This document shows positions 13,137-23,447 of a stretch of 23,447 nucleotides of DNA, one piece after another. The stretch spans positions 1 through 23,447 of the forward strand of contig JAZUHG010000008.1 in the NCBI GenBank assembly GCA_045641605.1. The letters are read 5' to 3'. The notes beneath the pieces were generated by a model that searched no databases, was not told the DNA's origin, and saw nothing but the letters and a program-made list of their open reading frames with translations. Both the position numbers and the translations under genes were made by a program. Position 1 is the first letter of the stretch. Each line of letters begins with the position of its first letter. The DNA is from Equivita sp045641605 (GTDB taxonomy: Bacteria; Actinomycetota; Coriobacteriia; Coriobacteriales; Eggerthellaceae).

Positions 13137-16100
13137 ATGTTTACAGGTTCTATGAAAACTGTTTTTAATTTTGTTTTGGAACAGGGTGGCGGCGGCGACA
13201 CTCCAGGAGGGAATGTAGTTGCTCAAACAGGGGATATGCTTGCTATTATTCTCACTATCCTTTTTGCCATTTGTGCGATTGCTGCATCGGTTTATTTAAT
13301 CGTTAAAGCAAAAAATTTCAAAAACGCTACATCTAATGGAAACAACGCTGGGACAAAAACCTTCGTACAGGCCAAAACTCTCATTGTGTTTTTGGTCGCC
13401 ATGCTTGGCATAGTTGGAGCTATCGCATGTGCCGCAAACACATCTGTTGGTCGTGCCTTCGCTAGCGGAACAGCAAACGAAATGGAATTCAAAGATCATG
13501 TTACAGTTACTGTTCATGAAGACACCAAGACGCTTAGCTTCGAAGATAATTATTTCACTAATAACGAAGTTGATGCCATACATATTGATAGGTCATTTTT
13601 AACTTTAAGCGTCGAAGCCAAGGAATTGCTGGGCGGTTACAAACCAAACTTAACTGCAAAATATGCAAATGGTGATACATATGTATTTAATGGTAATGCG
13701 GACAATGACGATCCATGTTTGCCTTTTAATCAAATTGCGCTCCCAATTAATGGAACGCAAAATATAGTTTATGGAACTTTTGACTTTAACTATGAGGCCG
13801 CAAAGCAACTTTGCGAATTAACCGATCCGTTAACTATTGAGTTATGTCAGACTTATTGTTATACGGTTACTTATGAAAAAGGCGGTGCAACTTCGGGTAC
13901 TGTTCCAAGGTCTCAAACTGTGTCTCAATCAGGCCGAACTCAAGTTGTTCAAACAACAACAAAAGCCCCAGCCAATACTGGTAATTTACAAAAATCAGGC
14001 TTTGAATTTAACGGATGGATAGACGTGAACGGAAATCACTATGATGTTGGTGATGATATAGAACCTTCAGCAAACATGTCCTTATCCCCAGACTGGAAAA
14101 ATACTAGTGGTTTGAAAATTAAATTTGAAAACGATGGCAAAGGAATTGCCAAAGAAAAAGGCAAGCCAGCTCCAACAGGGGACTTAACCCTATTTATTCC
14201 TATAGAGACCTCTTATTCAATTAACGATGCTGGAGAAATTACATTTACTAAAAGTGGAGCTACATTATTTACCGTTGAAACTTCTGCAGATAAATATATT
14301 TCTTATTCTAAATGGGAGCGCAAGGGTTCAACTACAACTTCGGGAATAATCAAAGACGAAGATCCATTCACTGTAAGTTTTACTTATGATGAATTCACAA
14401 TTAAATATCAAGGCGCTTACCCTGATGATCCACATGGAACAATGAAACCTAATGATGTAACATCTGAAGAAGTAACCTATTTCGAAGAAAAATTCCAACC
14501 AGCTAACCCAACAAACGCTAAAGCACCTAAAGGTGTTACTGCAATTCAGTTAGAAGAAAAACCTGATGATGCTCAGTATTTATATTATTTTGTAAACTGA
14601 ACAGATAGCGAAGGAAAGCCTGTTCCTGTTGGCGCTGATCCTAAAAAGCTAGTACCAACAGAGCCTGCAACGGGATGGCAAAATGCAACCTATGTAGTTC
14701 ACTATGCAACTCCAAAAGCAATATATTCGGAAAATGCTCAAACTGGTGAAAATCTCATGAAGTTTTATTATGACGAAGATCCACACCCCGAAGCAAAGCA
14801 GGGAGACAGAAACAATGCATTTAAATTTTATGTTAACGAATCAAAATTTGAATGGGATGAAGATTGGAATATTACCAATATTGTTACGCCAAGCTGGTTT
14901 ACTCCAGCAATTATGTCGGCAGGGAAAATTTTAGCTTATCCAACTCCTATGGTTTGACCAACAAAGGTTGAATTTGACGTTGGTTTTAAAAACTTTAAGA
15001 ATCTAAAGAGTACCGATATGTGGTTTATGGATGCGGAGGCTATTAGTGTTCTTGAAATGCTTAGCGCACAAAATGGAGCTTCTGTCGTTACAAAAACAAA
15101 GACACGTCAAATTAAAAGTATTGTTGGCTTAGAAAATGTATATACAGAAAACATCGAAAGTACTGCGCTTATGTTTGCTGCAGGAAGTCCAATTCCGAGT
15201 ATAGCGTTTCCGGTCCATGCTCAAAGTGTAAATGATCCGCTTGAGAGCTTAGATCTTTCATTCTGAACTAATCTTCCTAAACTTACAGGACAAATGACTG
15301 GGATGTTTGCTGGATGCAATAATTTAGTTGACTTAAAACTTCCTTTTAATAAAGAATCAAATTTTGGCGCATTTGCAACAGATGCAACCGCTTTGTTTTA
15401 TGCTTGCACTGGACTTACTTCAATAAGCATTAATAATAATTTCTGCCAAAAATCTCCTTATATGAGTGACGTTTTTGCTAATTGTACTTCCTTACAAGAA
15501 CTTAAAGTTTCAGCAACCTCGTCGTTTGGAGAAAACGCTGAGAGAATTGATGAGATGTTTTTAAATTGCGCAAAGTTATGTGATGTTGATCTCTCATCGC
15601 TTGAAGCAGATGCTGATGCGAGTAGTTTATTTACTGGGTGCTCAAATCTTATTAAAATAATATTGCCGGCTGGCTTTGAACAGCGAAGTGATTATATTGG
15701 ATTAAATGAGGGACGTGAATGGTATTACTATAACGCTTCCCAAGGCAGCTATAGCCCAATTGATGAATCTCTAATTGGCGAAAAGAATGGTGGAACTTTT
15801 ACTAGACTTGCACCAAAAGCTATTTACAATAGCGATGATAGTACATTAACTTTTTACTATGATTATGAATCTCACGATGGCGAAGGTCAATCTTTCTTAA
15901 TTAACAAGGTTGAGCCAAATGAAAGATCTACAATAGCTTCGTTATTCCCAACATGGTATGAGGTTAATATTTATGTTGACGATAATAAAGTTCAATATGT
16001 AAAAGATATTGCTGATCCTAGCCTAAAAGGAAGAAAGGTTACTAGTTATATTGAGCTTAAAGCTCCTGCAAATACTGTAATCTTTGACCAGTCTTTCGCA

Positions 16101-19100
16101 GGTCTCTCGTCGGCATCAGAACAATCACTTAACTATATTTTTGGATGATTTATGGCAGACAGTATTGCGGCTCATGCAAACTGCTTACATGAATTTAAGA
16201 GTAAGAACCTTGATGGAACTTGAGCTACTGATAAGTTTGCGTATTTTCCTTCGGACACAGTTACTATGTGAGCATGTCCTTTTGGAGGATTTTCAATGGA
16301 GGTTTTGTATGAAATATCTAATGGGTTTTTCTCAGGACTTGGAAATCCACTAAATGTTCTTAATAGTCTTGGTAATAACGGAGAGGAAGATGCATATTTT
16401 TCAGGCGCAGATACTTTTAGCGTTGCGACATCTTTGGACCTAGGATCGTTAAGAATTCATCAATTTGCAGGATTTAATGCTCTTGGGTTAGTTGCAAATA
16501 GTCCATCCCTAACAGAAATCACAATGCCTAAAACTGGGGATTCTGAAGCAGCTAAAGGACCTCTTACCGCCTCTACTCCATCTGCACAATTAAATTGAGC
16601 GTTTATGAATTGTTCTTCACTGACAGAGATTTCTGAAGGGTTTATGACTAAGCAATGGAACATTTCTGGAATTTATAAGACTTTTTATGGTTGTACTAGC
16701 CTAGAAACATTAGATTTATCAAAATTTAATTACCAGGTTAAAGAAGCTGGACAGAATGCTTCAAGTCGTCAATTCTATACATTTAAAAATTGCAATAAGT
16801 TATATCAGATTAGTATGGATGGGGAATTTTGAAGAAAAGGGTCGGTAGACTTAAACATGGAACAATGTTCTCTGCCAGCAGGTATTTGGCATAATAATAA
16901 TTTACAGGATAAAGACTTATCTACAAGTGAAATTCCAGTTTGTGACGGAGAACCTCTTTTCGGAACGTTCTACAGAGATGAAGTAACATCTGGAAAGACT
17001 GTTACGTTTGAGGTTGATGGAACTGGTGGTAGCATAAGTCCAGAATCTGCGTCGGTTACTATATATGGAGATACTGATTTTGCTTGGGACGGCAATGACA
17101 TTATTATTAATGGGCAAACAATAAAGGCTGTTCCAGACAGCACTAATGCCGTAAAGTCTTGGACCCTTAATGATCAGCGTATTAATCAAAGCGGTTTTGC
17201 TGATCCTGTCAATACAATTCAATATTCTGATGCTGAATCTTTTGTGTTTAAAGTAACTTTTGTTAGCGATTCTTTAAAACCAAAAGCTGTTTATAATGAA
17301 AACGACAAAACCCTTACTTTCTATTACGATACAGAACCTCATACTGGCGACGGTCTACAAGTTTTTGATGTTTACAAAGATACACATTTTAACATTAATA
17401 CAAACAATTTAACTATTGACGCAAAGCTTCCAGCTTGGTATGACTACACTGTGTCGAAATCCATTGATGCGCAACTAAGTAATTTTAGCTTTAATACACA
17501 ACTTAAGATTGACGCCACAAAAGTTATATTCTCTAAGTCATTTGTAGACTATGATGATCTTGAAAGTATTTCTATGTGGTTTATGGCCGATCATTCAGGC
17601 AAACAAACATTTAAAGAATTTTATAGCGAAGCCGAAAACGGTCAACTAATCCCTGGATTTAGCAACATTAACACTACATCTATCGAAAATGTTGCTTTTG
17701 CCTTCGGCGGATTTTCCATGTTGGCTTCTGCATTAAACACGCAGGTATTTAAGAGTGAATTAGATAGTTTGAAACTCGACGATCCTTCTTCTGTCGATTA
17801 TTTAACTAAATTAATTAAAGTATTAACAGGAGAAGACTATAACAAGCAATACGATACTTTTGGTTCTTCGCTTCAAAACATAGATATCTCAACATTTGAC
17901 CAGGCTCATAACGTTTCGAATTATTCTGCTTTGTTCTGTAATTGCAGATCCTTGTATAGTATTGAGCTTGGAGAAAACATAAAAGATGCCAATATTACAA
18001 ACATGAGCGCTATGTTCCAAAATTGTGAATCATTAGGGCTAGATCCATCACAAACTGAAATTATTAAAAACTTAGATCAGCTTGACACTTCCAACACAAC
18101 AAATATGGATCTATTGTTCTTCGGGGATTTTAATATTAAATCCTTTAATTTAGCTAATTTTAATACCGAAAAGACTATTGTTCCTAACGCATCTTATGGA
18201 AACCCATCGTGGAACACAAGACTTATGTTCTGGGATTGTACAAGATTAAGTTCAATTACTTTGAATTCTAAATTTAACAAAGACAAAGAGGGCTTTGTTG
18301 AAGGCTGAGCAACTCCTTTAATAAAATGTTATTTGATGGATAACTACGATCCTGAAGATCCAGGTCAAACTAATAAATGGACAAATACAGAAACTGGCAA
18401 GACGGTAGACTCTACTATGTCTATTCCGTTTATGAATTATCCGCCAAAAGAAGATGAAGTTATGACTGGCACCTTTAGTAGAAAGCCATTAAAAGAAAGC
18501 AAGACTATTTTTAAAGTTGACGACCCAGCTAAGGGAACTGTTAATGGTCAAGAATCTGTAACTTATTCCTATATTCAGACAGACAATGTAAGACTTGACC
18601 AAAATAAGCCTTCGGATATGTTGTCAGATAATTACAGGATTACACCTGAACCAATATCTGCAGATTATAAATTTGACCATTGGGAGACAGGTGAAGGCTT
18701 TGATGTCCAGGGCAAGGTTGTAACGGCCCAAGATCAGTGGTTATTTGACGTCAGAACAGATCGTGCGACAGAGCGAGAGCTTGTTGCTGTTTTTGAAGAT
18801 GCAGCAAAATCTGCCAAAGCAGTTTATGAAAAACCAACAGAAGCTAATGGTACTGGACACCTAACCTTCTATTACGATAGTGACCCTCACACTGGAGCTA
18901 ATGTTGAAGTATTTGATGTAAAGACAGATACAGGCGTTTATAATTTGCCAGCATGGTATGAAGAAAGTGATATAGATCCTTGGGTCGAAGGCGAAGATAG
19001 ACCTGTTCCTTACTTTAGCAACAAGATTGATACAGGAATTGGTCATCCAGAGACAATCGTAGTAAACTTCGATCAAAGTTTTGCACAATTTAGACAATTA

Positions 19101-22100
19101 ACTAGTCTTTCATGTTGGTTTATGCCTGCAATAGATAGAAACAACAACAATGCGCTTTATCATCCATTTAAATTTGACAGCGACAACTTCAAAAACCTTC
19201 AGAATATAAACACTGAATCTGTTTACAACTTGTGGTATATGTTTGGAGGCCATGAAAACGCTAATGATTATTCGGGTTCACACACTACAGTAATAAATCT
19301 TACAGGTTTTGACACAGAACTTAAACTCCAAAACCTCGATGGTTTATTTGCAAATTGCGCGGATCTTGAAACGCTTACGCTTCCAACGGGTTTTGGAACC
19401 AACAGTAAAAGCATGTCACATACTTTCTTTAATTGTCGTGCATTGACTAACGATAAGCTATCTTCGGCTCTTAGCAATTTGATAACTCGTAATGTTGAAG
19501 ATATGTCTTATATGTTTGCAAGCTATAAGTATGAATCAGCTACAGAAACGGATAGCACAACGCTTCTTTTCCCAACTACATTTATCATTAGCAATGTTAA
19601 AACAGTCGAAGGCATGTTTGCAGGTTATACAAACACAAAGAAATTAATTATTTCAGATAATTCTACGAAATTACGAGTTAGTCGTGGTTTAACAGACTGA
19701 AGTTATATGTTTGCAAATAATCATAGCGATAGCAGTGCTCTTGAAAGGATTGATTGGAGTAACCTTTCTTGATTTAATCCTGCTTCTGCTCAATCAATGC
19801 AGGGCATGTTTATGAATAATACAGCCATTGAAAATTTAGATTTTATTAATGAAAACGATACTTCTTCAGACGCATCTCACTTTAACACATCTAATGTTAC
19901 AGATATGTCATATATGTTTAGTGGGTGTAGCTCTCTTGGGAAGTATGATTTTACTAGAACATTCGAAGACACTTTCCAAACCATTAAGGCACAAAACATG
20001 TCTCACATGTTTGAAAATACTGCTATAACCAGTGTTGATTTTGGCGACGGTTTCTTAAGTGTTTATGAATTAACAAATTCTAACCATATGTTTAGTGGTT
20101 GTTCACTTTTAGAAGATGTTAATTTAGACAGAAGTAGTGAGATGGGTCTTGTTGCAACGATAGTTAATGCAATGTATATGTTTGAAAATTGTCCAAGCAT
20201 TGAAAAGATTAACCTAGAAAACTTTAATGTTTCAAGAGAATTGATTCCTGAAGACGAAACTGATCCAAACTCAGAAATGGTTGCTTCGGTATATAATATG
20301 TTTGTTAATACTGACGAAAGTGGCAACGTAAGCGCTAATAGTAAAATTAATGAATTCACCATTGGAAGAGACTGAGGTGTCCCAATGGACAGAACTGGCC
20401 TTGCTACAATGTCTGGTAGTAATCCTGTTTTGTGGTATTACAAGAATGATTGAACTGTTACTGGTTTTTCTGCTTCAAGTATACCTACAGAACCAATAAC
20501 TTTACCGGATCGCTCTACCTTGCCTGGTTATGGAACTTTTACCAATGAGAAGCCTCATAATTTCACCTTGGCTCCTAACAAGAAACTATGGGGAGATGTA
20601 GCAACTTCTGAAGCTGCTAGCTCATTAACTCAATATATGGGCTCAGTTCAATTAAGTGTAGTTTCAGGGTCTCCTTTTGAAGAAGTAAACAATGTATTGA
20701 TGGTTAAACTTTCAAATTTTGATACGTCAGTTCCTGTTTATGCTAGAAACAATCCTTCGAAGTCAGATTTTGTTGGATGGCAAGTATATGACGGTAGCGA
20801 AGACGAACCTATAACTATTAATCTAGGGGAGACAAAAACTTTTAATACAGATATTGATATCCAAGCAGTATTTGCAAATGGAGCAACTCCTGTTGCTGCA
20901 TATGGTCATGATCCTGAATCTCCAGAACCACAAGATGTTTTTAAGCTTCGGATTGATTGCATGAGTCAAAAGGAAATTGACGATTATGCATTACCAGAAG
21001 GATGAACTTTTGTAGAGATGCCTGAAGATGGTGATTTTTCGAAAACTGAATATGGTCAAGCTCCGTGGACTAAACCAGAAGTTGCAAGCAAAATTAAGGA
21101 AGTTTATATAGAATATTCAATTAGTAATTATGAGGAGTTCACATCGTTTAATGGATGATTTAAGAATTTAAATAACTTAGAATTTGTAGAGGGCTTATAT
21201 TTCTTAAATACTGCTAATGGTGTTGATTTTACAAGTATGTTTGAAGGATGTTCAACTATTGATGAAATACTTCTGGGTTCCTTATATGATATGAAGACAA
21301 GCAGAATCACACCGGCAATAAACAATAACTCTATTACTGCTACAAATATGTTTAATGGCTGTAATGCCCTTAAAACTTTAATGCTTAGTGGTGTTTCAAA
21401 AATTGAAGGAGGCAGTGGTATGTTTACTAACTGTTCTAATTTGACAATGCTAGGCTTAAGTGAAAACCTTAATAAAAATTTAAAGAATGATTTAGGTTTT
21501 GAGGATAGCAATTGATGTTTCTCTGGACAAAGCACGCTTTCCTCTTATGGCATAGCTGATATTCAAGATAAGATGAAGAAAACTAAGGATTTAGGCATCG
21601 GTTATGATGTATATGTTCTCGGAAAGGTTAAGGACACTTCGAAAATCCTAACTAATGACGCTGCTAAAGGTCAAATTACAGACAACTTAAGAAGCGGTCA
21701 ATATGCCAATGAGCTTACTGCTTGTTATAATAATGACGAAGGCATTACATGCTCAGCGATAAGAACAGACACTTCGCTTATTCTTTCATTTGTATTAAAA
21801 CCACAAACAGAGTTTATGTCTAAATATACTTCTACTTGAAAAGTTACAGTGAACAATAAGGCCATTGAGCCATATATGTTCTATGAATGAAATTACAATG
21901 ATGCAGAAATTGGTAGTCAAGAACCAGTTTCTCTTTGGGCAAATAATGATATTACTGCTAAGTTTGATGTTCAAAAATATTTTGTAGCAGTTTACAATGA
22001 TGAGCAAGAATTAAAGTTTTACTTTGATCAATCTACTCATGAAGACGAGGGAGACGTTACGTTTGTTCCTAAACAGTGATATAAAGAAAATGACGGAATT

Positions 22101-23447
22101 CCTGAAACTCCATTTGAGGGGAATGCCAATAAATCAACCAAGGTTGTTTTTGATGACTCTGTCGCTGACTACAAAAGCTTGTTTGATACTTGGAGTTGGT
22201 TTAATGGCTTCACTGAATTAAAGACTATAGAAGGTCTTGGTAATCTTAAACTTGCAAATGTTACTAATTTTGGTTATATGTTTAATGCATGTCGATCTTT
22301 GGAAAGCATAGATTTTTCTGAAAGTGATGGTAATTTAACCCCTGCTTCATTTGCATATATGTTTAGCGAATGTGAAAAATTACAAAGTATTGATATAAGC
22401 ACTTTATATACTAATGGTAACTATATTGGGGATCGAGCTCCCGCGGATAATATGCTTAATAAATGTACAGGATTAACCAAGATTACATTTGGAGATAAAT
22501 GACAACGTTCATTTATGTCAAACATGGGAGAAGGTTTATCGCCTCATTGAAATAATGTTGACCAAGCTTTGAGCGTAGATTCTTCCCAGTTCCCTAATAC
22601 AGAATATGCTGGCAGTGGAACTTTTGAAGTGGCTCCATACTCAGCAAGTTTTTGTGCAAAGGATGGATTAGAGATCACTTCTAGTCAAAATATATATTTC
22701 TCGGATAGCATTACTGCAAGATATGAAGTTGACGAAGCAACTAAAAATTTGAAAGTTACGTTAACTAATAAATCTGGAGATAAACACGATTATCCTATTA
22801 ATGTTAGAAGGACAAATCAAAACATAAAGTTTGATAAATGATTAAAGAACGATGGGCAAGAAGTTGATCTTAAGGGTGATATTGAAAATAATGACAAATT
22901 TGAAGCTCAATCTACACAAGATAATAATGTTGCAGCTTTCTATTTTGATAAAGATAATAGAACTGTAACCTTTGCTTATGATCAGGAAGCACATACTGGA
23001 GAGAAATATAACATTCCTATTGATAATCAGGAAGGATATTCACCCATTGTTAAAGAGATTGGTGATTCTTCGTTGTTGAATAAGGTTGTATTTGATGAAA
23101 GCTTTAAAAACTTTACGGACATTACAAGTCTTAGTTATTGGTTTTATCAATGTTTTCAGTTAGATACAATTCAAGGCATAGAGTACCTCAATACTATGTA
23201 TGTAACAAGCTGCCGCTCCATGTTCCAAGAATGTAGTAGCTTAACTTCTCTAGATCTTAGCTCGTGAGACACTTCCAATGTTAGAGACATGAAGTTTATG
23301 TTTACTAATTGTTCTTCGCTTGGGTCATTAACATTCGGCGATAATTTCAACACAGAAAAAGTTGAAGATTTTACAGCTATGTTTTCTTGAGATTCTAAGC
23401 TTAAAGAACTAGACTTAACATCATTTAGTATTGGCACACGAACAAGA
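13137..23447 (+). CDS. Giant BspA-like/DUF285 leucine-rich-repeat surface protein (3'-truncated; 24 UGA-Trp)
   Basis: A single reading frame of 3,437 codons, open at the right end, with no TAA or TAG. It contains 24 in-frame TGA, for example at 14598, 16146, 16830, 18306, 21156 and 23265, so a standard code shows about 15 fragments. Residues 34-56 and 81-100 are hydrophobic helices; the second, followed by AFAS, may act as an export signal. Residues about 240-320 match a Flg_new/InlB B-repeat (TVTYEKGG, FNGWIDVNG, SLSPDW). From residue 526 at least seven modules follow, each with a KAxY...LTFYYD strand pair, FDxSF...WF motif and LRR units. At least 20 copies of the F-x-x-C-x-x-L pattern occur (MFSGCSSL, MFTNCSSL) together with LDLSSWDTSNV, typical of DUF285/BspA-type repeats. 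A role in adhesion or host or particle binding is inferred from the family. Confidence 0.9.
14712..23447 (+). repeat. Seven long protein-level modules in the giant gene
   Basis: The copies begin at the codon for the P/F/A-x-A-x-Y motif: 14712 (PKAIY), 15813 (PKAIY), 17280 (PKAVY), 18813 (AKAVY), 20889 (PVAAY), 21981 (FVAVY) and 22926 (NVAAF). Spacings are 367, 489, 511, 692, 364 and 315 residues, so the number of LRR units per module varies. Each has a FYYD/FYFD/FAYD-like strand (less clear in the fifth copy), then a segment like FDQSFAQFRQLTSLSCWFM, then DUF285 LRRs. Several end with a GTFxR-type block (15792, 16962, 18468, 20532, 22617) before the next copy. The copies are divergent at the DNA level; the repeat is seen in the translation. 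The last copy is cut by the window end. Confidence 0.85.

Noticed and set aside
16524..16541. MPKTGD as a sortase anchor motif inside the giant protein
   Set aside because: It is followed by a polar stretch (SEAAKG) without a hydrophobic helix, and the reading frame continues for over 2,300 residues.
13137..23447. The giant gene as a decayed pseudogene with many nonsense mutations
   Set aside because: All interruptions are TGA; there is no TAA, TAG or frameshift in 3,437 codons, and repeat motifs stay intact on both sides of each TGA.
14712..23447. CRISPR or tandem DNA repeat array
   Set aside because: The repetition is at protein level with divergent DNA and hundreds of residues per unit; no short identical direct repeats with spacers were seen.

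Overview
The window (23.4 kb) comes from a bacterial chromosome close to the replication origin. It carries the usual origin-proximal order rnpA (3' end) - yidD - yidC - jag - rsmG - parS - parA - parB - parS, then rlmN, ddl, an LCP-family wall enzyme, ytxH, a PRC-barrel gene, frr - uppS - cdsA - dxr, an initiator tRNA-Met gene, and finally one enormous surface-protein reading frame that runs off the right end.

The central observation is that UGA is not a stop here; it reads as tryptophan. Eight in-frame TGA codons lie in five housekeeping genes (yidC, rsmG, rlmN, cdsA, dxr). Several sit exactly where these families carry an invariant Trp: QIFEW in RlmN, SPKKTWEG in CdsA, HPTW.MG in Dxr. A further 24 in-frame TGA codons interrupt the giant surface gene. 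None of the 16 genes whose end is visible stops with TGA (13 TAA, 3 TAG). Read with a standard code, rlmN loses both termini, cdsA and dxr break into pieces, and the giant gene appears as about 15 small ORFs. Read with UGA=Trp it is a single frame of 3,437 codons with no TAA or TAG.

Organism: UGA=Trp is best known from wall-less Mollicutes, but this chromosome encodes D-Ala-D-Ala ligase, undecaprenyl-PP synthase and an LCP wall-polymer transferase, so it should have a peptidoglycan wall. The protein sequences (YidC N-terminus, CdsA, the ytxH/PRC-barrel pair, leaderless-looking starts) remind me of Coriobacteriia (Actinomycetota). That placement is from memory and was not tested. A recoded, walled lineage of this kind would be unusual.

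Layout: 1-2396 ribonuclease P protein, membrane insertion, RNA-binding protein and 16S methylation, all on +. 2399-4625 ParABS partition cassette bracketed by two perfect 16-bp parS palindromes and closed by a terminator. 4626-5672 rlmN on -, divergent from 5745-12884, which holds cell-wall precursor, envelope, ribosome recycling, phospholipid and isoprenoid genes on +, with one-base overlaps in uppS-cdsA-dxr. 12941-13017 tRNA-fMet with its own promoter. 13137-end a giant BspA/DUF285-type leucine-rich-repeat protein made of at least seven long modules, each beginning with a KAxY...FYYD strand pair and a conserved FDxSF...WF motif.
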